Positions 1 through 9,528 of a stretch of 64,000 nt of DNA are shown here, piece by piece (position 1 is the stretch's first letter; each line of letters begins with the position of its first letter). Under the pieces are notes generated by a model. It saw only the letters and a list, made by a program, of their open reading frames with translations, made no database searches and was not told the DNA's origin. Location: NCBI GenBank assembly GCA_027627225.1, contig CM051033.1, forward strand, positions 53,230,410-53,294,409, read 5' to 3'. The position numbers were made by a program, and so were the translations under genes. This stretch comes from Congeria kusceri (taxonomy: Eukaryota; Mollusca; Bivalvia; Myida; Dreissenidae).

Positions 1-430
1 TAGTTAATATTCGTGACACAACTAAATATGTGCGCGAGGTTTTCCGCATTATCTTACCAACAAAAAATATTATCATGATAGTTATCTGACAACGCGAATC
101 TTACCTAAATAATATTCGTGTAACCACTTAATTCCGCGCGAGGTCTTTATTAATTTACTAACAAGATTATTATCATGATAATTATTTGACAACGCTAATA
201 TTAACTAGATAATATTCGTGTTACCAGTTAATTCGGCGCGAGGTCTTCTTTATCTTTCTAACACGAATAGTATCATTATAATTTTCTGACAACGCGAATC
301 TTACCTAGATAATATTCGTGTTACCACTTAATTCCGCGCGAGGTCTTCATTATCTTTTCTGATACGAATATTATCTTGATAATTCTCTGACAACGCGAAT
401 CTCAACAAGATAATATTTGTGATACCACCT
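1..430. repeat. Satellite-like tandem repeat, about 101-bp unit
   Basis: The motif AATATTCGTG (or AATATTTGTG) recurs at 6, 111, 211, 311 and 412, so the unit is 100-105 bp and about four copies are present. Each unit also carries GCGCGAGGT, a near-palindromic TATCATGATA and a CTGACAACGCGAAT segment. The array is cut by the left edge of the window, so its true length is unknown. No reading frame is kept through it. The next 400 bases (431-860) are AT-rich unique sequence in which I see nothing. Confidence 0.85.
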
Positions 431-865
431 AAGTTTTTATTAACTGAAATGTTGATGGTAGTTATGGGCAGTTTCAGGCCTGTTTTTTCATTATGCAAAT
501 AAATATCATACGCCTAAAAAAAGTCGCAAACGCTATTAAGATATAAGATAAATAACATGAAACTTAAGTGGTAACACGAAACTTTTCGAAAACCTGAAGT
601 AGTTATCGTAAAGCAGTTATCTGCCACCATATACATGTAGCGTGACCAATTAAATTGTTGTTTTTTGTTGTTTTTAGTGTACGTTGAAATGTAAGGTAAC
701 CTAATATGAAACAATTTCTCCTGGGGATATATACATATGCTTAGGTTTCATGAAAACTGTTATAAAACATCGATAAGTTGATAAACATTTAAACTACTAT
801 AACCTTTATTCTGCAACGACCAGGTAATATGAATAAAAATATATGTTATTAGAAGTCGGCCTTAC

Positions 866-1000
866 CTTCACATAATTGCTTGAGGTCCTGTTTGTGTTTG
901 TCTGCCTGTTCACTGAGGTCCTGCTTGTGTTTGTCTGCCTGTTCACTGAGGTCCTGGTTGTGTTGGTATGCCTGTTCACTGAGGTCCTGTTTGTGTTTGT
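866..1000 (-). CDS. Candidate internal exon with four 11-residue repeats
   Basis: On the minus strand a pyrimidine tract ending TTCTGGCAG precedes base 1000, and a good donor, GAAG|GTAAGG, follows base 866. The 135-nt exon is phase 1 at both ends and reads as about four units close to ADKHKQDLSEQ, then ends in KQLCE. The repeat is the same 11-residue family as in the locus at 7382-8179 on the same strand, so this may be a further exon of one gene whose intron contains the retrotransposon at 2.1-6.8 kb. It could also be an exon of a separate paralogue or a relic. The period is 33 bp, so other frames are open too; the splice sites favour this frame. Confidence 0.5.
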
Positions 1001-1169
1001 CTGCCAGAAAAGAACAGAACAGAACAACACGTTTATTTTCACCCAAGTATATACATATACAATAAGGGCAATATAACAAAGCTAACTATTTAATGAATTA
1101 TTGACTTCCAATAATTCTTTCGCTCGATAAAGCGTTATAATGATCGATATATAAGGGGGGTATTTACAA

Positions 1170-1256
1170 TAACAAGTGATAATACTAATACAAATACTAA
1201 AACTAATACTACTAATAATAATAATGAAAATAATAATAATAATATTGTTATCAACA
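1170..1256. repeat. Impure ACT/AAT trinucleotide tract
   Basis: Runs of AATACT, ACTAAT and AATAAT form a short impure microsatellite. The rest of 1010-2100 is unique AT-rich sequence, except for the 54-bp duplication near 1945-2045. Confidence 0.7.
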
Positions 1257-1942
1257 TAATATCATAGTAAATGTACAAAAATTCAAATTGTTAGTTTTTC
1301 CTCGGGGTTGAGATCGTAGGGAATGACTGCTAGTGATTAGCGTCGGTAGTTATAGTGGTTTCGGTGAACACAAGCGAATTTTCTCGGGATTTACGCTCGA
1401 GTGCACCAGAGCATGGGGCGATGTTGAACTTGATGTCGAATGCAAGATGGTGGATCTATTATGCGAGGTAATTACTCTAAAAAGTTACTCTAATTATAAA
1501 ATTATACAATAGGCACACAAAAAAGCTAATACTATCAGTAATACATAGTAAACATGTTTACTGGCACATTTATTTATGGTACAAAAATGCATTAAAAAAA
1601 AAATAAGTTGGTAATATTTTGCATTCTAGTATATGTACATTTAACAATAGCGATAAGGCAAAGGTACATTTTAGATGATATGTTGTTAACTTTTGTTATA
1701 TAAACAACTGGTTAAGTAAAACAATTAAATGACATTTATGTCGAGGTGAGTGCTTGAGAATATGGGTTACACAGATGTTAAAGGATCGCATAATCACATA
1801 ATTTGATACAAACCGAGATTGATTTATGATAAAGGAAGACTGAGTATAAGCAAAGGTTGTTAGGAATGTCATTGGTAGCTGGTGGCATTGGCCGTCTAAA
1901 TACAGTAAAGCACAGAATCTAAATAAATAAATGCAAACATGA

Positions 1943-2043
1943 ATTATTGACTATTAAATGAATAGCTGTTTACAGATTGCTATTGGTAAACTTAGATTAT
2001 TGACTATTAAATAAATAGCTGTTTACAGACTGCTATTGGTAAA
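1943..2043. repeat. 54-bp direct duplication
   Basis: A segment running from ATTATTGACTATTAAAT to GCTATTGGTAAA is present twice with few differences, first from about 1943 and again from about 1997. It lies just beyond the 3' end of the retrotransposon ORF2 (which reads leftwards), so it may belong to that element's 3' untranslated region. The element's 3' end is not otherwise marked: no poly(A) tail is evident. Confidence 0.6.
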
Positions 2044-2140
2044 TGGTGGCATTTACAGTATACAGCTGGAACATTTGCAGTTAGAAGCAGTATATTAATG
2101 AGAACTTTCTAACAAAAAAAGCTGTTGTAAAAAAAAACAA

Positions 2141-3745
2141 CTACGGCTTAAACTTGCTGAAAATAAAACAAATAAATTTGCTTGTATCTTTTAATAGTTG
2201 AAGCGAATCAGATGATAGGATTGTGTTAAGGGTAGCTTCCTGAAGGTTATGCCCTAAGAAACGTTCTCTTTCAGTTTTAAAGAAATCACATTGAAGCAGA
2301 TAGTGATGTTCGGAGCCAACTTGACCAGAGTTACAGAGTCTACATGTTCTCTGATCAAAGGGTGTTCCGTCATATCGACCTGTCTCGACTGGGAACCAGT
2401 GATTAGCAGTTCTGAATTTAAAAAGGTAATTAGATTCATATTTTGTTAGTTTTGTAAGGTAGCCTTCAAATATTGGGGCTGATTTAAAACTTGTATATAT
2501 TTGTCCTTTATGACTTTGTTGTAGTTGAATGTGCCATTGAATTTTAAATTGTGTTAGTAATTCGGTTTTGACTTGACGATGTATATTGTTTTGGGTTATT
2601 TGGAATTGGTTGTTCCATAAATGACTTAGGTTTACTGAGGTAAGAATTTCATTTATTTTGTTAGCCCATTTAAAGTCTGAGTTTGGCAAGTTCATCATAT
2701 ATTTGTAAATTTGTAGTGATAATTTCTGGTCTTTGCCTATTAGAAGTCTATTCCAGTATGAGATCATTCGGCATTTGATGTTTAATGCTATGGGGTGTCG
2801 GCCAAGTTCGCCATATAAAAAAGCTATTGGTGTTGATTTTCGAGCATTGGTGATTTTTCTGAGAAAGTTGTTATGGACTTTTTCCAGTATGTCTATGTTT
2901 TCGTAGCCAAATATTTCAGAACCATAGGTTAAAATTGGTAGTACAGTGTGATCAAATAGTTTTAGAGTGAGGTCAATTGGTAGATTTGCGTTGTTGGCAC
3001 GTGTGTATAGAAGATGCATTGCTTTGGTTGCTTGCTCAGCTATATGTTTTCTCGCATTAAGGAAAGACCCATTGCTGGATAGAGTTATACCGAGGTAGTG
3101 GTAACGATCTGTGATTTCTACAGGATTGTTGCATAATTTAAAATTAAAATTTTGTAGTTGTCTTGCACCGAATACTACAATTTTTGTTTTGTTTAGATTT
3201 ATCTTTAGATGCCAGTTGACACAATAGTTATGAAAGATGTCTAGACTGTTTTGAAAATCTGATTTAGAGTCTGATAGAATCACCGAGTCGTCAGCATAGA
3301 GTAGGACAAGAAGTTTAAGCCACAGAGAAAGAGTTAGGGGATCTGTTAGTTCTATGCCAACCGAGCCATTATAATGCATATGTGTTTGAAGGTCATTTAG
3401 GTACAAAGAAAAGAGTAACGGTGATAAATTTTCTCCTTGCCGGACACCAATTTCTGAGATGAAGGCTTCTGATAGGTTGCCGTTAGAAGAGATGCGTGAT
3501 TTGATGTTGTGATACATATTTTGAATTAGTTGTAGGAATTTACCATTAATGTTGTGTTTAAGGAGTTTATTCCATAAGCCAATTCGCCAGACTTTATCAA
3601 ATGCTTGAGAGAAATCGATGAAGGCACAGTATAGTTTCTGTTTTCTTTTTTTTATTATTTCGATTAGTGAGTGTAATGTAAAGATGTGGTCAGAGCATGA
3701 ATACCCTTTTCTAAAACCAGCTTGATTTTCATCTAAACTATTATT
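2141..3745 (-). pseudogene. Non-LTR ORF2, downstream part: reverse transcriptase and C-terminal zinc cluster
   Basis: The open frame runs from about 3745 down to the stop at 2141, about 534 codons. Reverse-transcriptase blocks follow in order: QAGFRKGYS, the palm aspartate block AFIDFSQAFDKVW, GVRQGENLSPLLFSLYLNDL, then the catalytic LLYADDSVILS, LNKTKIVVFG and YHYLGITLSSNG. The C-terminal third ends with a cysteine/histidine cluster (RTCRLCNSG then EHHYLLQC), typical of non-LTR ORF2 tails and probably involved in nucleic-acid binding. It copies element RNA at the nicked target. This frame is shifted by one base from the endonuclease frame, so it cannot be made as one protein with the upstream part without frameshifting or a corrected base. 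The catalytic YADD box is intact. Confidence 0.88.
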
Positions 3746-5595
3746 TCATTTAGAAATTTAGTTAATCTGTCATTTAGTAAGGATGTAAAGAGTTTACCTA
3801 AGCAGCTCAAAATAGTAATAGGTCTGTAGTTATTTGGGTCTTTTGGGTCACCTTTATTTTTGTATATGGGTATGATAATTCCATTTAGCCAGCTTTGTGG
3901 GATAAATCCAGTTTCCAAGACACAATTAAATAATTTACAATACACTGGAATAAGGAGATGTTTAGTAGTCTTAATGAATTCATTTAAAATGTTATCAAAT
4001 GGGCTTGGTGTTTTAGAGTTTTTGAGCTTTTGGATACATTTTTCAATTTCTTCGTTTAAAATTATGGCATTTAATGTGTTATTTGTGTTGTTCAGATCTT
4101 GGTGAATTATGTCATTGAAGCGATTATCAACTATTGTGTTGGTGTTAATTTCTTTGAAATGGTCATAAAATTCTTCTAGTGTTGGTGTTATGCTAACTTT
4201 AGTTTTTGGTTTTAGTTTATTTAGAAAAGACCAGTACAGTTTAGGGTTTTTATCTGTCATAGAGCGTAGTTTATTAGACATGTTTTGTTTGCTAGCATTG
4301 ATATGAAAGTTCATTGTGCGTTTGTAGTGTTTACTGCAATTTGTCATTCTAAGTTTGTTGTCTGGGGTTTTGTTTTTAATGTAGTAATTTTTGGCAGCAT
4401 GGTAATTCTTGCGTGCTTTAGAGCATTGGGGGCCAAACCAATGTTTTTTATTTTCATGAGATGTGTTATAATAATATTTATTGTTTTCAGGATATGTGCT
4501 GGTGTATGCTTGATTGAAGACTGATTGAAGTTCATCGGTGATGTGCTCTACTGTCTGATGGGAATGAGGGTATGTGTTCATTTGTGTTAAAATTTGTTCT
4601 ACTTTGTTTAGGTTAATATTGTTGACAAATTGATCTGTTAATTCAGGCTTCCATTTACGTTTCTGGTTAGTGTTTGTTGGATTTTTGGTGGTTACGTTTG
4701 AGCATACTTGATGTGGGGTATTTATGGTCCAAGCAAGGGCATTGTGTCCATCTGAAAAGAGTGAATCTGTTTCAATTATATGGAAATCAGAGATATGGTA
4801 AAAGCACTCGGATGAGGCAATAACATAGTCGATGGTTGATTTATTTCTAAAAGTTAATTTGTCAGTGGCATTCTCTGGAGGGAGTCTTCCATTGAGGATG
4901 AAAATGTTGGTATTTTTACATAGGTCGATAAGGCGAAATCCGTGTGTGTTTGTGCAATGGTCTTTAGAGTTGCGATTTAGTGGAATTGATAATTTTTCGA
5001 GTGTTTTGTATTTGTCAAGTTGGCTCTGCATGTCATCATCAATATTAAAAATATCATTTAAATGGGGATCTGATATTGCATAATCTCTCATACTGCCAAC
5101 TCTGCCATTAAAATCACCTGCAAGGAATACATATTCATTTTCATTACACTTTTGGGAGATTTCATTTTCAAAGACCATGAAATCATCTTCATTAAAAAAT
5201 CTTGAGTTTTCCGGTGGGACATATACTGCTCCTAATATTAAATTTTCTTCAAATTGTGTAAATGTTTTACAAATAGAGATCCAAAGTACATATTCAGATT
5301 TAGATTGTAATATTTTAACAAAAGGGGTCAGTTCATCTTTGATAAAGATTCCGATGCCACCAGATTTCCTTTTATATTCCTGTTCTCTGTGTCTAGCTAG
5401 GTATTCAAAGTTATTTATTTTAATAATATCATGAGTATCCGTATGAGTTTCCGATAGGCAAAGTATGTCGTAATTGGTCAAAAATTCAATAAATTCTGGG
5501 TAGTGTAGGCGTTTCTTGAGTCCACTAACATTTAATGTTCCTAATTTTATATTGTTTCGTTTCAGGTCAGAGAATAGTTCTATCCCCCCACTGTC
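3733..5595 (-). pseudogene. Non-LTR ORF2, upstream part: AP-like endonuclease and start of reverse transcriptase
   Basis: The frame is open from just after the ORF1 stop (TAG at 5596-5598) to a TAG at 3733, 620 codons. Endonuclease landmarks are LGTLNVSGLKKR (first catalytic Asn), LSETHTD (catalytic Glu), GAVYVPP, LAGDFNGRVG (Asp and Asn), STIDYVIAS and FSDGHNALAW (the terminal Asp/His pair). The segment ends with the first reverse-transcriptase block, near GIIIPIYKNKGD and YRPITILSCLGKL. The first in-frame ATG is at 5178, beyond the first catalytic residues, so a normal ATG start would lose the enzyme core. The frame is identical to that of ORF1, which suggests stop-codon readthrough or reinitiation, or loss of an original start. 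A one-base frameshift cuts off the rest of the reverse transcriptase. Confidence 0.85.
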
Positions 5596-6810
5596 CTAGT
5601 GGGAATGGTTGTTGGCATCTGGGATCCTGTTAATATTGGTCGATTTAGGCGGCATGTTCGTGTCAGTTGGATGAGGAGTGTCCCAAGGTCGTTGTATGCT
5701 CTGGGCTATCGATTGCGAGGACTGCATGAGAATGGGAGCTCTTGGCGATACTGGAGCATGGCTGCGCGCCAGCGCTGCCCTTGACGGATGAGGAGATACT
5801 GATTGTGTCCTCCTGGAGACATGCTTGGCACTTTGCACCAGTGGTGATTCAGCTGATTTATGAACTGTTGTGTTTCCGGAATTAACTGTGGGTCCATTTA
5901 ATGCTGTGCCGGGAGGTGAAGGACTCACATGTGTTATTCTGGATTGTGATGCTTGTCGGGGTTGAGTTGGCTTGGTGTTGAAGACTAAGGAACGATCACT
6001 GACTCTATTGCCTTGAAGTATATGGTTCCAGTCGGGGAATGTATCTTCAACCACCTTACCGTCCATTACAATCTTAGCCGGGAAGACCATTGCAACTTTA
6101 CTTCGTGGATTGCTTTCACGGAGTTGTTTGTATTTAGGCCACAGAGCTTTCCGTGCCTGGGTGATCTCCTTTGGGTAGTCCCGGTTAATGCTGAAGCGCG
6201 ACCCTCTTAAACGGTTTGCGTGTGCAAGGATGTTTACTGTGTCTTGGTAGTCCAAAAAGTTAACAATTATGCCTCGTGTGACTCCCCTGGAGAACTTTCC
6301 AAGGCGATGCGCTCGCTGGATGTGAGGACATGGTGTTATGCGAAGCTGTTCGGCAAGGAATTGTGCGATGACATTTGAACAGATTTCGTCTCTTTGTTCG
6401 CTGAGTCCGCCAAATATAAGGTTATTCCTTCTGCTACGGGCTTCAATGTCAATAGATTTATATTCTAGGAGTTTGAGGCGTGTATTGTGCTCAGTGAGTG
6501 TTCCTTCAATACCTTGAATTTTCATATGCATTTGTAGGCATACATCAACTTTGTGTTCCAAGTTTTTCATGTGTTTAAAAATTTCAACCAATTTACCGTC
6601 TAGAGATAAATCTTCAAACTCGTGTTGGCTTGTTTTATTTACACCACTGTTGCATTCTCCACCTGTATTTACTCTAGAACGTTTCCTATTTGAAGTGTCA
6701 TAGTTCGCGCTATTTCCCGCCTGTGGGATGAGGAAACGGTTTTGGGTGATAAATGGCTCATCCTGCGAATTTTCATTGCTGTAACTATCAAAACTGTCCA
6801 GGTGATCCAT
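5596..6810 (-). CDS. Non-LTR ORF1 protein: coiled coil plus RRM-like RNA-binding domain
   Basis: From the ATG at 6810 the frame encodes 404 residues and is intact. A TAG lies just upstream of the open frame, and the only codon before 6810 that could start translation further out is a TTG at 6864. The first 80 residues are polar, with a KRSRVNTGG basic patch. Residues of about 80-130 look like a coiled coil (MKNLEHKVDVCLQ onward). From about 132 an L1-ORF1-like RNA-binding region begins (RSRRNNLIFGGL, then IQRAHRLGKF, NFLDYQDTVNIL and a basic KALWPKYKQLRES). The last 110 residues are rich in Ser, Pro and Thr. Such proteins trimerise and coat element RNA as a nucleic-acid chaperone. Its stop codon is directly followed, in the same frame, by ORF2. 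Confidence 0.85.
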   Translation of the reverse strand: MDHLDSFDSYSNENSQDEPFITQNRFLIPQAGNSANYDTSNRKRSRVNTGGECNSGVNKTSQHEFEDLSLDGKLVEIFKHMKNLEHKVDVCLQMHMKIQGIEGTLTEHNTRLKLLEYKSIDIEARSRRNNLIFGGLSEQRDEICSNVIAQFLAEQLRITPCPHIQRAHRLGKFSRGVTRGIIVNFLDYQDTVNILAHANRLRGSRFSINRDYPKEITQARKALWPKYKQLRESNPRSKVAMVFPAKIVMDGKVVEDTFPDWNHILQGNRVSDRSLVFNTKPTQPRQASQSRITHVSPSPPGTALNGPTVNSGNTTVHKSAESPLVQSAKHVSRRTQSVSPHPSRAALARSHAPVSPRAPILMQSSQSIAQSIQRPWDTPHPTDTNMPPKSTNINRIPDANNHSH

Positions 6811-7237
6811 ACTTGCAAGTTCAGAGTTGACTTGATGCTTTTTACTTGTATTTATACCGAACAATAGAGATTTCTAAATACCTTGTTGATAAATGGCGAC
6901 TGTTTACAAACTACAAACTACAAACTACCGAAAGTATTCAAGTGTATTCAAGTGTACTATTTTTCTTTCGTTTTCACGGTTCATTCCCATCTGTGCAACG
7001 GAAAGTAATTAATCCAGCTGATTCATTTCGCACCTGTCACCCTTGCGATTTGCGACTCGCTCATGTGTGGCGAAGAACAGAGAAATACCCGTCGTGAGAA
7101 CTTGTCAATTAACAGTTAGTGATACAGTTGTTGAACTTTGCGTTTGTCCCCAAACCCGAGACAAAGAAAAAACTAGCAAACATGCGTTTTCCAAGTCAAT
7201 ATTATAGTTTTATAGCTAAAATGTAACTAAAATGTAT

Positions 7238-8227
7238 CTATAGCGATAGAGACTCACATGCGAACCACATATATCCAGTCGTAGTCCGTATACACTGTAC
7301 TAGAATCACTTTATTCCAAATTTTTATTGCGCTTAAAAAACATCGACTAACTACACCGGAAACGGAAGTCATCTCCGAGGCCTGTTCACCGAGGTCCTGT
7401 TTGTGTTTGTCTGCCTGTTCACCGAGGTCCTGTTTGTGTATGTTTGCCTGTTCACCGATGTCCTGTTTGTATATGTTTGCCTGTTCACCGAGATCCTGTT
7501 TGTGCTTGTTTGCCTGGTCACCGAGGTCCTGCTTGTGTGTGTTTGCCTGTTCACTGAGGTCCTGTTTGAGTATGTTTGCCTGTTCACCGAGATCCTGTTT
7601 GTATATGTTTGCCTGTTCACCGAGGTCCTGTTTGTGCTTGTTTGCCTGTTCACCGAGGTCCTGTGTGTGTTTGTTTGCCTGTTCACCGAGGTCCTGTTTG
7701 TGCTTGTTTGCCTGTTCACCGAGGTCCTGTATGTGCTTGTTTGCCTGTTCACCGAGGTCCTGTATGTGCTTGTTTGCCTGTTCACAGAGGTCCTGTTTGT
7801 GCTTGTTTGCCTGTTCACCGAGGTCCTGTTTGTGCTTGTTTGCCTGTTCACCGAGGTCCTGTTTATGTTTGTAAGCCTGTTCACCGAGGTCCTGTTTGTG
7901 CTTGGTTGCCTGTTCACCGAGGTCCTGTTTGCGCTTGTTTGCCTGTTCACCGAGGTTCTGTTTGTGCTTGTTTGACTGTTCACCAAGGTCCTGTTTGTGT
8001 TTGTTTGCCTGTTCACCGAGGTCCTGTTTGCGCTTGTTTGCCTGTTCACCGAGGCCCTGTTTGTGCTTGTTTGCCTGTTCACTGAGGACCTGTTTGTGTT
8101 TGTTTACCTGTTCACCGGGGTCGTCTTTATGATTGTCTTTCTGTTCACTGAGGTCCTGTTCGTGTTCGTGTTTGTTTGCATGCTCACCGATGTCCTCCAA
8201 TAAATGTTTAACTTCATCCGTAGTCAT
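7238..8227 (-). CDS. Repeat protein with 24 tandem 11-residue units (probable helical rod)
   Basis: From the ATG at 8227 (MTTDEVKHLLEDIGE) the frame holds a 16-residue leader, then 24 units of a repeat with consensus ANKHKQDLGEQ (one unit is 13 long), then 47 other residues. A possible acceptor (CCTTTACAG) lies about 20 bases before this ATG, so the start may sit in an exon that begins there; an in-frame ATG at 8329 is the alternative. Each unit has hydrophobic Ala and Leu spaced 7 and 4 apart in a very polar background, as expected for a hendecad coiled coil or an amphipathic helix like the 11-mers of LEA proteins. No known family is assigned. The C-terminal part may run into an intron (a weak GTGTAG donor near 7357). 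Because the repeat is 33 bp, three other long frames are open; they lack the unique leader. The unit also occurs in an exon at 866-1000. Confidence 0.6.
   Translation of the reverse strand: MTTDEVKHLLEDIGEHANKHEHEQDLSEQKDNHKDDPGEQVNKHKQVLSEQANKHKQGLGEQANKRKQDLGEQANKHKQDLGEQSNKHKQNLGEQANKRKQDLGEQATKHKQDLGEQAYKHKQDLGEQANKHKQDLGEQANKHKQDLCEQANKHIQDLGEQANKHIQDLGEQANKHKQDLGEQANKHTQDLGEQANKHKQDLGEQANIYKQDLGEQANILKQDLSEQANTHKQDLGDQANKHKQDLGEQANIYKQDIGEQANIHKQDLGEQADKHKQDLGEQASEMTSVSGVVSRCFLSAIKIWNKVILVQCIRTTTGYMWFACESLSL
7382..8179. repeat. 33-bp coding minisatellite, 24 copies
   Basis: The plus-strand unit is close to GCCTGTTCACCGAGGTCCTG followed by TTTGTGCTTGTTT. It repeats every 33 bp without loss of frame, except for one 39-bp unit at the right end. 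Units at the right end (8090-8179) are most diverged and the centre is most uniform, the usual pattern of internal homogenisation. Frame-keeping length and protein-level conservation of the Leu, Gln and Ala positions argue that it is coding. Confidence 0.9.
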
Positions 8228-8329
8228 CTTTAACGTTTCCGTTTGCAGCTGTAAAGGTGTACGGGAATATTTGCTTGGTATGCGTTCAAGAAAGAAATAC
8301 AATTTAAGAACATTTACTATAATGTACAT

Positions 8330-9528
8330 TTACGTGAAATACATCATTTTTTGATATTTTATATTGTTAATGTACTTGAAAACTTGTATGTTCCATATGT
8401 ATGTTAATGTCGTGTTCATATGCTAATTTCTTTACTATTGAGAAATGAAATAAATATATATATAAGATGTTGTGCTTATCTCAAACCAGAATAATTTAAG
8501 TGGTTATCGGTTGAAGTTCGCATTGTTTTTATCCTGACGCATAAAGGCATACATTTAGTCTTTTAAGTTTAAACTATTCGGCATTGTGTTTGAATCATGT
8601 TGTCTTTGTCGAGTACTGGTACCCAAAGGCTATACACAATAGAATATCGCATGCGCTTATATAAATGTTAAATAGTATTAAACAGGGACATACCGAATAA
8701 AAGTTTAACGTTTGAGAAATTGTATTTGTGTTAAATGGACACATGTCTTTATTAAAATACGTGTTTTTTAATCATTTAGAAACCTTTTAATTGATTAATT
8801 GTGCTTACTTCATTAAACAATATTATAGTGAAACAGAACGATAAACTATTGCGTGTTTTGTTCTGTCCATACTTCTGATATTCTGATATCTATCTCAAAA
8901 TAAGATTACTCATTGTCATCGAAATATTAAACCGCTGTTTGTGTATTTTTTATAAAATTCCATTGTTGCCCTTTATTACGCCTGGGAATCATTGTGATAT
9001 TTTCGATTTTTGGAATTCGTGCTGACTGAAAAGTCGCATAGAAGCTTTTATACAGACTATTGCTCCCCTCAAGCATCCATATTTTGACATTATAACGGCA
9101 GATGCATTGTGACATAACATGGTCGAAATGTTTCATCGGCGTGCAGTAAGCAAATCATGCAATATTGCTTGAGTCATACGCTATTCAATAGGACGCCATT
9201 GAGAGATATATGCTAAAGATTTACAAGAAAAGATATTGATGCAAAGCACCAAAGGGCGCCGTTATATATGTATGAAGAAGGCAAATGATTTTAAGATCTT
9301 ACCACAAATAAACGTTTAGTAGTGTGACCAAGTGAAGTCCGAGTTGCAAAACTAATGATTTATTATGATATTGTAATATTTTAAACAGCTATTTGATCAT
9401 GAAAATTGATAAGATAAAAAAAAAACACTTGATACTTTAATATAAAAGGTCGACGTATTTAAAATAATATGAAGGCTTAAAATAAACAAATCGGCATCAA
9501 AATTGGTATGCGCCAAAAAAAACACAAA
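8330..9528. other. No gene seen
   Basis: This is AT-rich unique sequence with a short ATATATATA run near 8453 and an A-run at 9416-9426. I see no coding signal or recognisable repeat. A 69-codon minus-strand frame at 8927-9136 has no supporting feature. Confidence 0.5.

Larger units (their letters stand above)
2141..6810 (-). mobile_element. Near-complete two-ORF non-LTR retrotransposon (LINE)
   Basis: This minus-strand element holds an ORF1 RNA-binding protein followed by an endonuclease/reverse transcriptase ORF2, the standard order for autonomous non-LTR retrotransposons. The endonuclease is AP-like, the reverse transcriptase carries a YADD box, and the C-terminus has a C-x2-C...H...C cluster; no RNase H domain is evident. 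I place it loosely in the Jockey/CR1/I-type group, and the clade is not settled. Untranslated ends are not defined: the 5' region may reach about 7.2 kb and the 3' region to about 1.9 kb. One frameshift near 3735-3745 breaks ORF2, so this copy is probably dead or carries a sequencing error. Coordinates span the coding part only. Confidence 0.9.

Noticed and set aside
3860..5434. Plus-strand frames opposite ORF2 of the LINE
   Set aside because: Antisense shadows of the endonuclease/reverse-transcriptase coding sequence.
7369..8132. Several other long open frames over the 33-bp repeat, on both strands
   Set aside because: The unit length is a multiple of three, so any frame without a stop in one unit stays open. 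Only the KHKQDLGEQ frame has a unique leader and related splice-bounded exon.
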